Shown: positions 50,959 through 59,875 of the stretch, piece by piece
How positions within the stretch are numbered: position 1 is the stretch's first letter
Layout of the letters: the number at the start of each line of letters is the position of its first letter
The notes under the pieces: generated by a model
Seen by the model: only the letters and a program-made list of their open reading frames with translations
The model's database searches: none
What the model was told of the DNA's origin: nothing
NCBI RefSeq assembly: GCF_004000905.1
Contig: NZ_BIMD01000019.1
Span: 1-64,000, forward strand
Reading direction: 5' to 3'
Origin: Paenibacillus humicus NBRC 102415
GTDB taxonomy: Bacteria > Bacillota > Bacilli > Paenibacillales > Paenibacillaceae
Length of the DNA stretch: 64,000 nt
Made by a program: the position numbers and the translations under genes

Positions 50959-51658
50959 GGCTCTCGTCCTTCAGCAGATCGATGACGCTCTGCTCGAACT
51001 CCGGGCTGCGCAGCAGATCGGCAGGCACGGAGGACAGCCTGCCCTTGCTCAGAACGACCAGCTCGTCGCATAGATCGGAGGCGAGCTGCAGGATATGCGT
51101 GGAGAAGATGAGAATATGGTCCCTTTTCATTTCCCGCAGCATGGTTTTCATTTCCAGCGCCACGATGACGTCGAAGGAAGTAAGAGGCTCATCCAGCAGG
51201 ATGACCAGCGGCTTGGTGATGAGGAACAGCAGCATCTGGAGCTTGTTCTTCATGCCGTGGGAATAACCTTTGATCAGCTTATGCCGATCCTCCTCGGTCA
51301 TGCTCATCATGTCAAAGTATTCATCAATGGTCCGGTCCATCTGCAGCCTGCCCCGGTTGATGTCCATGAAAAACCGGACGAACTCGTAGCCGGTCAGGAA
51401 CTCGGGCAGGATGGGCAGCGAATAGATGTAGCCGACGTCCTGCTCGTCCAGCTCCCGTGCCTGACGGTCTTCCTCCAGAAGCACTTTCCCTCCGTCCATC
51501 CCCATTTCTCCGCTCAAGCAGTTGAACAGCGTTGTTTTGCCCGCGCCGTTGCGTCCGAGCAGGCCGTAGATTTTCCCTTTCTCAAACGTATAGGACGCTC
51601 CCTGGAGCACCTTTTTGCCGTCGAATTCCTTGACGACTCCATCGATCCGCAATCGCAT
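50942..51658 (-). CDS. ABC transporter ATP-binding protein, EcsA/CcmA type
   Basis: 238 residues. Walker A GRNGAGKTT, Walker B LVILLDEPL, H-loop STH, and a divergent signature motif YSHGMKNKLQ where most proteins have LSGGQ. This variant is usual in EcsA/BcrA-like exporter ATPases. The start MRLRID has GGAGG 8 bases upstream. Its last codons overlap the start of the permease gene. Confidence 0.9.
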   Translation of the reverse strand: MRLRIDGVVKEFDGKKVLQGASYTFEKGKIYGLLGRNGAGKTTLFNCLSGEMGMDGGKVLLEEDRQARELDEQDVGYIYSLPILPEFLTGYEFVRFFMDINRGRLQMDRTIDEYFDMMSMTEEDRHKLIKGYSHGMKNKLQMLLFLITKPLVILLDEPLTSFDVIVALEMKTMLREMKRDHILIFSTHILQLASDLCDELVVLSKGRLSSVPADLLRSPEFEQSVIDLLKDESHAENA

Positions 51659-51751
51659 TCGCAGTTCCTCCATCTTTTCCAAAAAACGGATTTTTGTGTT
51701 AGCCGTACTATACGGACCAACCGCGGAGAGGTCTCAAAATGGGAACGGGAC

Positions 51752-51786
51752 GGATTCGGAGGGCTTCTCCCGAATCCTCTTTTTTC
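51752..51786 (+). terminator. Orphan plus-strand terminator before ddh
   Basis: GGATTCGG/CCGAATCC stem (with further possible GGAG/CTCC pairs) followed by TCTTTTTTC. No plus-strand gene ends here, and the ddh promoter lies just downstream. Confidence 0.65.
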
Positions 51787-51795
51787 ATCAACTAA

Positions 51796-51825
51796 TTTAC
51801 ACTTCATGTAACCTCTATATATACT
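51796..51825 (+). promoter_or_regulatory. Probable sigma-A promoter of ddh
   Basis: TTTACA and TATACT with 18 bases between, about 41 bases before the ddh start. Confidence 0.5.
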
Positions 51826-51865
51826 GGATGGATATACATAATGAACCCAATGGGGAGGGATTTTG

Positions 51866-52849
51866 GTGCAAAAGACAATCCAAATAGGCATCGTAGGTTA
51901 CGGAAACCTCGGAAAAGGCGTCGAGAAAGCGATCGCTCAAAATCCGGACATGGAGCTTGCGGCTATTTTTACCCGCAGACAGCCTGATGAAATGATCGGC
52001 GGAGAAGGCGTCCGCTTCGAACCTATTTCGGCCGTAGAGCAATACAAGGGCATTATCGATGTCATGATTCTATGCGGGGGCTCCGCCACCGACCTGCCTG
52101 AGCAGACTCCCGCGATTGCGGGTATGTTCAACACCGTCGACAGCTTCGATACCCATGCCAAAATTCCGGAATTCTTTGAAAAGGTCCATGCCGTTGCCTT
52201 GCAGTCAGGCACGCTCAGCATTATCTCGACAGGCTGGGATCCGGGTCTATTCTCGCTCAATCGTCTCCTGGCGGAAGCCATTCTTCCCCAAGGCCAAGAG
52301 TACACGTTCTGGGGCAAAGGCGTCAGCCAAGGCCACTCCGATGCCATTCGCCGGATACCTGGCGTCAAGGCGGGAGTTCAATATACCGTGCCGGTTCAAG
52401 AAGTCATCGACCAGATTCGTTCGGGTCAAACGCCGGAGCTCGCGACGCGGGACAAGCATGTAAGGGAATGTTTTGTCGTTGCGGAGGAAGGCGCGGATAA
52501 AAAGGCGATTGCCGAGACGATCGTCACCATGCCGAACTACTTCTCCGACTACGATACGACCGTAACCTTCATTACCGAAGAACAGCTGCAAGCGGAGCAT
52601 CAAGGCATGCCGCATGGCGGTTTTGTCATCCGCAGCGGTGTGACCGGTACCGGAACGAAGCAGATTATGGAGTTCGGCCTGAAGCTCGAAAGCAATCCGG
52701 AATTCACGGCAAGCGTTCTGGTCGCATGCGCGAGAGCGGGGCATCGTTTGAGCCAAGAGGGAAATAAGGGGGCGAAAACCCTGTTCGACCTTCCGATCGG
52801 CTATTTGTCGCCGAAGTCGGCCGAGCAGCTGCGGCGCGAGCTTCTGTAG
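51866..52849 (+). CDS. ddh: meso-Diaminopimelate D-dehydrogenase
   Basis: 327 residues, NADPH-dependent enzyme converting tetrahydrodipicolinate directly to meso-diaminopimelate, for lysine and peptidoglycan. The Rossmann start IGIVGYGNLGKGVEKAI, FTRRQP, LCGGSATDLPEQ, DSFDTH and STGWDPGLFSLNRLLAE are diagnostic. GTG at 51866 is chosen (GGGAGG 7 bases upstream). A TTG three bases earlier is possible. This one-step route exists in only some Bacilli. It adds another peptidoglycan-related gene to the window. Confidence 0.95.
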   Translation: MQKTIQIGIVGYGNLGKGVEKAIAQNPDMELAAIFTRRQPDEMIGGEGVRFEPISAVEQYKGIIDVMILCGGSATDLPEQTPAIAGMFNTVDSFDTHAKIPEFFEKVHAVALQSGTLSIISTGWDPGLFSLNRLLAEAILPQGQEYTFWGKGVSQGHSDAIRRIPGVKAGVQYTVPVQEVIDQIRSGQTPELATRDKHVRECFVVAEEGADKKAIAETIVTMPNYFSDYDTTVTFITEEQLQAEHQGMPHGGFVIRSGVTGTGTKQIMEFGLKLESNPEFTASVLVACARAGHRLSQEGNKGAKTLFDLPIGYLSPKSAEQLRRELL

Positions 52850-52865
52850 CCGTTTCCTCCGATAT

Positions 52866-52913
52866 AAAAAACGGCATTGCCGGGCAACTTTGCCCTGGCA
52901 GTGCCGTTTTTTC
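52866..52913. terminator. Bidirectional terminator
   Basis: AAAAAACGGCA...TGCCGTTTTTT with an inner TGCC.GGCA arm, between ddh and hxlR. Confidence 0.85.
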
Positions 52914-52916
52914 TTT

Positions 52917-53305
52917 TCATAGACTATGCCTATTCGCTAGATGATTCTCATATTGCTCGATTGAATCTGCAAATGGGTCTTTCCCATACAGCGCATTCAA
53001 ATGATCGATGAGCTCGATTCCCCAATCATTCATTGCCTTCAATAAAGGCGTCAGGCGTTGACCGTATACCGTTATCGAATATTCGACTTTGGGAGGAATT
53101 TGGGATAGATTTCGCGATGGATGATATCGTGATGCTCCAATTCCCTCAACTGTTTCGCAAGCATTTTCTTGGTGATGTCCGGAATCGCTTTTTGAAGCTC
53201 GCTGAACCTCATCGTGCCATTCGCAAAAAGGCGCAGCAGAATGACAGGCTTCCATTTTCCTATGAATATTTCCAAAGTCTTTTCAAATTTGCAATAAGCC
53301 GTCAT
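52917..53305 (-). pseudogene. HxlR-family regulator with a one-base frameshift
   Basis: Codons from 53305 give an HxlR winged helix (MTAYCKFEKTLEIFIGKWKP, RFSELQKAIPDITKKMLAKQ, LRELEHHDIIHREIYP). At about 53102-53104 the frame must shift by one base to continue as QIPPKVEYSITVYGQRLTPL and on to the normal family end. One extra C in the CCC run would restore a ~128-residue protein. The ribosome-binding site (GGAGG) is intact. Either the gene is recently inactivated or the base is a sequencing error. Divergent from doxX, a usual pairing. Confidence 0.75.
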
Positions 53306-53446
53306 TCCTATCCTCCGATCCGTTATTCCATCCAGGTATACTTTTGTATCCCAGGTCTATTTCAAGTGCCTACTTCCGCTAAAGCAGCCTACAAAATACT
53401 ATAGTCCTAGGAGCTGTGAATGCACAAATAAAGGAGCTGCCCCATC

Positions 53447-53812
53447 ATGAATATGACGTTATGGATTGTGCAAGGACTATTGGCGGCAGGATTTATTTTT
53501 TCCGGCTGGATGAAGGCGTTCCAGCATGAAAAGGCAAAATCGTCCTGGTCTTGGGTCAAAGACGTTTCGAGAGGATTCGTAGTCTTTATCGGTATCGTCG
53601 AACTGCTTGGGGTGCTTGGCTTAATTCTGCCTCAAGCGACGGATACCGCATCGGTCCTGACGCCCCTGGCCGCCGGCGGGCTTGGCGTTATTGTGCTGTT
53701 GGGGGCCATATTCCATGTCAGGCGCAAAGAATTCAAAGAGATTGGCGTAAACGTGGTTTTCCTTGCGCTGCTTCTATTTGTAGCGCTAGGCCGCAGAGTC
53801 TGGGGATACTAG
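53447..53812 (+). CDS. DoxX-like membrane protein
   Basis: 121 residues with four predicted helices (about 5-22, 45-65, 70-90, 100-118), as in the DoxX/DoxX-like family. Such proteins are often induced by thiol or quinone stress and controlled by a neighbouring HxlR/YodB-type repressor, here frameshifted. AAAGGAG lies 10 bases before ATG. The 141-base divergent space contains related TACTTTTGTA and TACAAAATAC motifs that could be operator halves. Confidence 0.85.
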   Translation: MNMTLWIVQGLLAAGFIFSGWMKAFQHEKAKSSWSWVKDVSRGFVVFIGIVELLGVLGLILPQATDTASVLTPLAAGGLGVIVLLGAIFHVRRKEFKEIGVNVVFLALLLFVALGRRVWGY

Positions 53813-53874
53813 GGAGAGAGCGGATAAGGCCTGAGTGGAGCTGGGGAGATTTTCGGGAGGAACGATAAGGCGGA

Positions 53875-53907
53875 AAGGCCCTGCAGATTAATTTGCGGGG
53901 CCTTTTT
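53875..53907 (+). terminator. Terminator of doxX
   Basis: AAAGGCCC...GGGCCTTTTT type stem with T run, about 60 bases past the stop. Confidence 0.75.
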
Positions 53908-54065
53908 GGTGTAGCTGATGGGTCTAAAGGTTGTATTGTCTTGCTGGATTTTATGACCGGATTGGCAACTCTTAATGGTTTCACGTGTTTACTTTGACAA
54001 GTTGAGCGCTAGAATCAATCTTTAAAAAATCGCTCATGGTGTCAAAAAAATATGCAATAACGTAA

Positions 54066-56435
54066 TCAAATCAATGCACGATTTGATATATTCACTAATT
54101 TCTCCAATTCTTTTATTCTAATATGATTAAGCTTGTCTTTTTGTAGCATAGAATATCTTAATAATTTTGCAAAGTCGTTCTCAGTCGGCCACTTGCTAGC
54201 ATTCTCTATGTTTTTATTAATATATTTATCATACTCCTTGCCTGAGCAAAAAGCCTTAAAATACCATTCTATTGCCTTGTCCATCATCTTTATCTTTTCT
54301 TCCAAAATCGACTCCAATGACCAAAGACGACCGCAGATTAAAGAAATGGTAAGTGCACATTTGAGCTTATGATCTTCATTTTCTTTAGCCATGTCGTAAC
54401 TCTTTATTCCAAAAGTAAATGCCCTTGATAAAGCCTCTTTATCCTTACCCCTTATATTGTAATGAGCTTTGGCTCTTTGCAACCAATAATGCATGTCACT
54501 CGAAAGAATAACATCTAACTCAGAATATAAGTTAAGTATTAAAGAACTTACTCCTGAAACCTCTTTTGAACTAAAAAGTTGATTTAATGTGTCATACAAC
54601 ATTATTGTTTTTGATGTTTCATTATAGCGAGGGTTACCTGCTAATTTTTTCACGACTAGGCTTATTGCGTTGATAATTTTTTGATTTCCGATACCTGAAC
54701 TTAAATAATTAATCAATGCACCTTTACTATTGTGAACCAATTTCCTTCCTGAATGATACTCTTGTTCTTCACGAGTAGTTTCTTCAGTTTCTATTAATAA
54801 AGACATTTTCCTAGTTAATTGTTCAATTTGATTTGTATCAAACCCGATAGAAAGCAATTCTCCATAATACGCTTTATCTCTGGAAGCAACAATTATTATA
54901 GCAGCTAATTCTTTTTCACTAAGTGTACCTGTCGCTTGAAATTTTTTGGAATCACCTACCTTTTGAACACTATTCAAGTAAAAAATGTAATCAATATTTG
55001 TCTGTGTGGATATTCTATCTATCCAACCCAATTTCGATGCACTTTGATTAAATGCTTTAAGTTCATCTATTGAGAAATAGTTTCTTACATAGTACTCGTC
55101 TTTATTATCAAATCGTGACCATATTCCATCACTTGAATTTGTTGCAATTATTATCTTTATCCTATTTTCTATCAACCGCGATTGAAGGTCGAGCAATAAT
55201 CTACTTGCACTATAAATAATTGAATTGGAATCAAAAAGAAAGATACAATCTTGCTCATTTACCAAACTTTGAATTAATATATCATCCACTGTGATATTTG
55301 ATGGAAAATAATAAATACTTCTATCTGGTAACATTTCAGTGATATTGGCGAGCAAGTAGGACTTACCGCTAAATCGTCTTCCTTTAATACAGACTATTAC
55401 TTTATCAGATAATTCCCTTACAATTTTGCTTGCTAGTGTTCTTTGAATATAAAATTCCGCTTTGCTAAATACATTGGCATTAATCTCAAACATTTTTTCG
55501 CCGTATAAGAGATCAAGTTGCCTTTTATAATTACTTGTTTCAACTCTTTCAAATGATGGGTTCTTATATTTATATTTTCCGAATCTATCTTTCCCTTGAA
55601 TCTCCTGAAGTTTTTTAGAAAATTCAGAATAAAAAATATCATATGACTCAACAAGAAGTATATCTGTTATCCCCTTATTAGAGAGAGCTATTTCTTGTGC
55701 CTTATCAGGTTTAGATGTTCTTACTAAAATACGCTTGTTATATTGTAAATCATTTTCAGGAATAAGTTTTAAAATGTACCCTATATCAAACTCTTTTAAT
55801 AAACTACACCCAACAAATATTATATTTTTGGTACCGAAATCTGCACGTATGTAGTCTCTCATGGTCTTATTCTCTTCACTTGCTAATGAGCGTTCATATT
55901 GAGAGGGACTGAATATTAAGTTTTCAGCATCCTCATATTCAACTTCATAATTTGCATCACCGTGTAGTTTAAAAACAGGCTTTTTGTGTTTGAAAATCGA
56001 ACTTGATATTTTTTTGTATGGAACAATTTTTTCGAAATTTGTGTTCTTTTCAATTGCATCATCAATATTTAAAGTATAAATATAAGGCCAATCAAGATTC
56101 ACAAAACTATGCCTAGCATCACTTTTGTCAATAACAACTTTTGTAAAGTAATTTGTAAGAAAATCGCGTTGTTTATCTTTTGGAACCTCTCTAGAAAAGA
56201 AAACCGATGACGTATTATCTAATTCATAATCATGAATACTATCCTCAGATATTTCTGGGCAAGAAGCTATAATAATTTTTTTCATAATTTCATTTGCTTC
56301 ATTTCCATCAGGTACAATGCCACGCTTACTCTTTAAACCTCGCGTAAATCCACTTCCTATAAGAGGAATGAGTTTACCTTCGGCAGCTAGTTGTGTCATT
56401 CTAAATAGCTCTTCATTGAAATTTAAATAATTCAT
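54066..56435 (-). CDS. SIR2-domain protein with central P-loop NTPase, probable anti-phage defence
   Basis: 789 residues. Residues 15-280 are a SIR2_2-type NAD-binding domain: LIGSGFT (25-31), TLNIDD (121-126, catalytic Asn and Asp), KLHGD (156-160, catalytic His) and VGCSLLKEFD (208-217). Residues 340-560 are a P-loop NTPase: Walker A GRRFSGKS (352-359), Walker B DCIFLFD, and IIIATNSS as sensor-like strand. Residues 600-789 are helical and probably a TPR-like sensor. This order matches SIR2-STAND-type (Avs5-like) defence proteins, which destroy NAD+ after sensing phage. The gene is far more AT-rich than its surroundings, so it was acquired. The start MNYLNF has GGAGG 5 bases upstream. No partner gene or integrase is adjacent. 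Confidence 0.8.
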   Translation of the reverse strand: MNYLNFNEELFRMTQLAAEGKLIPLIGSGFTRGLKSKRGIVPDGNEANEIMKKIIIASCPEISEDSIHDYELDNTSSVFFSREVPKDKQRDFLTNYFTKVVIDKSDARHSFVNLDWPYIYTLNIDDAIEKNTNFEKIVPYKKISSSIFKHKKPVFKLHGDANYEVEYEDAENLIFSPSQYERSLASEENKTMRDYIRADFGTKNIIFVGCSLLKEFDIGYILKLIPENDLQYNKRILVRTSKPDKAQEIALSNKGITDILLVESYDIFYSEFSKKLQEIQGKDRFGKYKYKNPSFERVETSNYKRQLDLLYGEKMFEINANVFSKAEFYIQRTLASKIVRELSDKVIVCIKGRRFSGKSYLLANITEMLPDRSIYYFPSNITVDDILIQSLVNEQDCIFLFDSNSIIYSASRLLLDLQSRLIENRIKIIIATNSSDGIWSRFDNKDEYYVRNYFSIDELKAFNQSASKLGWIDRISTQTNIDYIFYLNSVQKVGDSKKFQATGTLSEKELAAIIIVASRDKAYYGELLSIGFDTNQIEQLTRKMSLLIETEETTREEQEYHSGRKLVHNSKGALINYLSSGIGNQKIINAISLVVKKLAGNPRYNETSKTIMLYDTLNQLFSSKEVSGVSSLILNLYSELDVILSSDMHYWLQRAKAHYNIRGKDKEALSRAFTFGIKSYDMAKENEDHKLKCALTISLICGRLWSLESILEEKIKMMDKAIEWYFKAFCSGKEYDKYINKNIENASKWPTENDFAKLLRYSMLQKDKLNHIRIKELEKLVNISNRALI

Positions 56436-56459
56436 ATTTACCTCCATATTTGAATATAA

Positions 56460-56487
56460 ATTATATCCATCCTAATGCACTTTTCAA
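56460..56487 (-). promoter_or_regulatory. Probable sigma-A promoter of the SIR2/P-loop gene
   Basis: On the minus strand TTGAAA and a perfect TATAAT with 16 bases between, about 25 bases before the start codon. The remaining AT-rich space to 56779 contains only a terminator. Confidence 0.6.
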
Positions 56488-56709
56488 GGAAATAAAAGTC
56501 TTTTTTCGACATCATTTATTAAACATTAACTCCCCAGAAAAACAATTGTTTTCAACTTTTTATAACAAATATCTACAGGGGATTTATCTTGTCTTGTGAC
56601 CCCTACGGTGTAAGAACATTGTAGAATATGTTTGAATTTATATTTCGGTTAAATTTTTTATTAAATTTAAAAATAATTATTAAATTATGGAATTATTAAT
56701 ATGTTTTTA

Positions 56710-56749
56710 AAAAAAGAGCATGGCTTCAAAATCACCATGCTCTTTTTTC
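56710..56749. terminator. Terminator of the rhodanese gene
   Basis: AAAAAGAGCATGG/CCATGCTCTTTTT stem with an 11-base loop. A and T runs serve both strands. Confidence 0.8.
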
Positions 56750-56779
56750 AGAATGAATACACTGCTAATCGCCCCTCGG

Positions 56780-57829
56780 CTATTCTTGATCTTCTGTTAC
56801 GATTAGATTAGAAGAGTAGCTGATCCAATCGCTCCAGCTGCCCGCATACAGCTTCACATTCGTGAAGCCTGCCGCTTCCAGCGCGAGCACGTTCGGCGTG
56901 GCCGTTACGCCGGAGCCGCAGTAGACGATCAGCTCGCGGTCCTTCGGAATGCCGGCGAAAGCCTCGTCCAGAGCGGCGCCGGACTTCCAGCGGCCCTGCT
57001 CGTCCTGCACGCCCTTCCAGAACCGATTGACGGCGCCGGGAATATGCCCGGCCTTGGCGTCAAGCGGCTCCTCGATGCCCGCATACCGGATCGGGTCGCG
57101 GGAGTCGATCAGCAGCGGGGCGGCGGCTTCGCTCGCCCCTTCCGCTGCCTCGTTCGGCTCCTCTATCGAGCCGAACGCCGCTTCGAGGCCGTCTACGACG
57201 GAGGCCTCGAAGCCGAGGCGGTCAACCGGGGCCAGATTCCCCGGTTGGACCGCCTCCACGGATGCGTGCCCGCCGGCCGCATCCGTCCCGGCATGGCCGC
57301 CGCTGACGCCGGCGGCCCAAGACCCTGGCGCCGCCGCAGACGAGGCGGCGCGCACTTCCTCCAGGCCCGCGAGCCGATGCGGCTGCGGCCTGGCGGCAAA
57401 GCCGCCCGGGACGACGATCCGCGTCTCGGCCGTCACGGGAAAGCCTGCGGCTTGCCAGGCGCCGAAGCCTTCGTCCATGACGTAGACCGCGTCATGACCG
57501 AGCCAGCGCAGCAGCCACCACAGGCGCGAGGCCATAGCCCCGCCCTGGTCGTCGTACGCGACGACACGGGAGTCCGGGCCGATGCCCGCGCGGCGGAACA
57601 CCGCCTGCAGCGCTTCCGGCTCCGGCAGCGGGTGGCGCCCGCCATGCGTTCCGACCGGAGCGGACAAATCCTGCTCCAGGTCCAGGTACACGGCGCCGGG
57701 AATATGGGCTTCCTCATAGGCAGAGCGCCCCGACAGCGGCTTGCCTAGAGCGAACCGGCAGTCCGCGATGACGAGATCAGGTTCATACATTCGGGCCAGC
57801 AGCCATTTCGGCGATACGATGGTTCCCAT
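56780..57829 (-). CDS. Two-domain rhodanese (3-mercaptopyruvate/thiosulfate sulfurtransferase)
   Basis: 349 residues. Domain 1 (about 1-135; ADCRFALGKPLSGRSAYEEA, HIPGAVYLDLEQDLS, VVAYDDQGG) lacks the catalytic Cys. Domain 2 (about 225-349) holds Cys304 in YCGSGVTATPN. This is the normal arrangement for two-domain sulfurtransferases. Between them lies an unusually long Ala/Gly/Glu/Val-rich linker of about 75 residues. The start MGTIVSP has GGAGG 8 bases upstream. An in-frame extension to 57976 is not supported. Confidence 0.92.
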   Translation of the reverse strand: MGTIVSPKWLLARMYEPDLVIADCRFALGKPLSGRSAYEEAHIPGAVYLDLEQDLSAPVGTHGGRHPLPEPEALQAVFRRAGIGPDSRVVAYDDQGGAMASRLWWLLRWLGHDAVYVMDEGFGAWQAAGFPVTAETRIVVPGGFAARPQPHRLAGLEEVRAASSAAAPGSWAAGVSGGHAGTDAAGGHASVEAVQPGNLAPVDRLGFEASVVDGLEAAFGSIEEPNEAAEGASEAAAPLLIDSRDPIRYAGIEEPLDAKAGHIPGAVNRFWKGVQDEQGRWKSGAALDEAFAGIPKDRELIVYCGSGVTATPNVLALEAAGFTNVKLYAGSWSDWISYSSNLIVTEDQE

Positions 57830-58210
57830 GGACGAAATCCTCCTCATAAGCGAATAGGCTTGGCTCCGATCCAAGCCTGCGCCGTGATCGGTTCCAGCGA
57901 TTCTAGAAGCGTGTTGAAAAATAGGTGGCCTGCGGTCGGTATGGGTCTCCAATCGCTGTTGCCGTTCTGATTTCATTGAATAAGGGATTAGCAGTTGAAA
58001 TCAGACGACAAAGGAGAACGCTGACGCTTTTTCGACTCCATTCCGACCCTCCGGTCACTTTTTCACCACGCTTCCAGAGCTTGTTCTGCAAGTACCCAGG
58101 CTGTTCATCCGAGCAGAATGCCAATGTTAGCCTCTTCTATTCAACTGCTCGGCGCTCTATCCAGCCCCCGATGCAGTTTCCCCATCTATTGCGCTTCCAA
58201 CCCGGCCGGC
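57830..58210. other. Intergenic stretch without a supported gene
   Basis: Between the rhodanese start and the end of the MFS gene I see no frame with a ribosome-binding site and no clear terminator or repeat. It must hold the rhodanese promoter. Confidence 0.5.
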
Positions 58211-59743
58211 TCACTCCGCAGCAGCCGGACCTTTCCCGCTCTTCCGCTCGCCGCCCCGCATCGCAAGAAGCGCGAGCAGCAGCAAGAGCAGAATGGCGGC
58301 CATCGCCGCCGTCATCTGCAGCAGGACATTCCAGTCATAGGCGTCGAGAATCCAGCCTGCCAGCTTGGGGAACAGCGCTCCGCCAAGGCCGCCGCAGGCG
58401 ACCATGAGGCTCGTCGTGCGATCCGTCATGCCCGGCAGCTTCTCGTTGACGTAGATGAGCGCGACCGCGAAAATCCCCGCCATGAACAATCCGGCGAGCG
58501 CGACCAGCACCAGCATCCAGGACAAGCCCGACTCCGATACGCCCGACATCAGAACGAGAGATACGAGCGATGCTCCAACGGATACAAGCAGATAAGTCCG
58601 GTAGCCCGCAGCCTTGGTCGCCGCTCCGATGAAGAGACGTCCAGCCACCATCGTTCCCCAGAACAGGCTGAGAACGGCCGATGCTTCCGCTTCCTTGAGT
58701 CCAGCCTGCGCGGTCATGACCGAGGGCAGATAGTTCGCGAACACCATCTCCATGCCGACATAGAGGAAAAAGAACAGCATGCCTGCCGTCAACAGCGGCA
58801 TCGAGCCTCTTGCATAGCGGGGACGGAAAGGCCGGTCGGTTGCCCGCCCTTCCGCAGGCTCCGGCGAGGAGCCGCCGACGCTGCCGGCCGGATGGGCGAG
58901 ACCTTGCCTCGCTGCAGCCGTTCCATGGGATGGATGCCCGTTCTCCCCTCTTGCATCGGCCCTAACAGCCGAAGCTCTGCCGGATCCGGCAGCAGGCGCT
59001 GCGGAAGAAGCCAGCCCTTCTCCGGCAAGTCCTCCGTCTTCGCCTGCAGCTCCGGCGGTCACAGCGCCCGTTCCCCCGGCGTCTTCGCCATCCGTCCTCT
59101 GCTTGACCATGACCGGACCATCCAGGCCCGGCGCAGGCGCTTCGCCAGGCGAGCCTTCAAGGAGTGCGGGCCGGCGCGGAACATAGGCCACCGCCTCTTC
59201 CGCCTCCCCGAACGACAGCGTCATCCAGAGCAGGAGGCAGATGCCGGCCAGCGCGGTGAGCACCGGGAAGCTCATGGGCCAGATTCCGCCCTGGATGAGC
59301 AAGGAAGCCACTCCGGGCATCACGAGCGCTCCGATGCCGAAGCAGACTTCGAGCCAGCCCATCGCGGAAGCTTTCCCCTTGACGAATACGTCCATGATCA
59401 GGGCGCCTACGACGGCCTCCGTCATGCCGAAGCCGAACCCGGCCACCGGCGCGACCAGCAGAATGATATCCCAAGGCGGCAAAGTGCTGTATACCGCTTC
59501 GGCAATTGTCAGCGCTCCCATAGCAAGCACCAGCGTGCTCCTGCGGCCGATCCGCGAGGAGAGAGCCGGCGCCGCCAGAACGCCGATCAGAAACCCGATG
59601 AATTGGTTGGTGATCCATTGCCCTGCCGAGCTGTAGTCAAGCGCATACTCCTTCATGACCGGCTCCAGCAGCGCCCCGGCGACGACATGGGCAAGCCCTA
59701 TGACGAAATAGGACAGGCAACCTAGCAAAATCAGTTTTCGCAT
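58211..59743 (-). CDS. MFS transporter
   Basis: 510 residues, twelve helices in two bundles (about 1-205 and 310-495). Conserved loop 2-3 motif ALSSRIGRRSTLVLAMG is present, and the second half repeats it weakly. The central cytoplasmic loop (about 215-310) is long and rich in Gly, Ala and Glu with no clear motif. It resembles FucP/YfkF-like major facilitators, but the substrate is not deducible. GAGGGAG lies 5 bases before ATG. Confidence 0.88.
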   Translation of the reverse strand: MRKLILLGCLSYFVIGLAHVVAGALLEPVMKEYALDYSSAGQWITNQFIGFLIGVLAAPALSSRIGRRSTLVLAMGALTIAEAVYSTLPPWDIILLVAPVAGFGFGMTEAVVGALIMDVFVKGKASAMGWLEVCFGIGALVMPGVASLLIQGGIWPMSFPVLTALAGICLLLWMTLSFGEAEEAVAYVPRRPALLEGSPGEAPAPGLDGPVMVKQRTDGEDAGGTGAVTAGAAGEDGGLAGEGLASSAAPAAGSGRASAVRADARGENGHPSHGTAAARQGLAHPAGSVGGSSPEPAEGRATDRPFRPRYARGSMPLLTAGMLFFFLYVGMEMVFANYLPSVMTAQAGLKEAEASAVLSLFWGTMVAGRLFIGAATKAAGYRTYLLVSVGASLVSLVLMSGVSESGLSWMLVLVALAGLFMAGIFAVALIYVNEKLPGMTDRTTSLMVACGGLGGALFPKLAGWILDAYDWNVLLQMTAAMAAILLLLLLALLAMRGGERKSGKGPAAAE

Positions 59744-59875
59744 CGCAGCTCCCTCAGGTGCAAGTTTTACATGATGAGTTCCTGTTGTCTCCCCATCATA
59801 TCATGAGAGCAATCGGGAATGGTATAATGGCCATGCCGGGCAACCGTTATCACGGCCGAAGGAGTGAACCCCTCT

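Noticed and set aside
51660-51790. Leader of ddh considered as a T-box or lysine riboswitch
   Set aside because: The terminator is present but I could not find the T-box sequence, specifier loop layout or lysine-aptamer core.
33581-53992. Shared 13-base word TTTCACGTGTTTA near 33582 and near 53980 considered as attachment-site repeat
   Set aside because: A 13-base match is expected by chance in a 64-kb window, and the two copies do not flank a coherent element.
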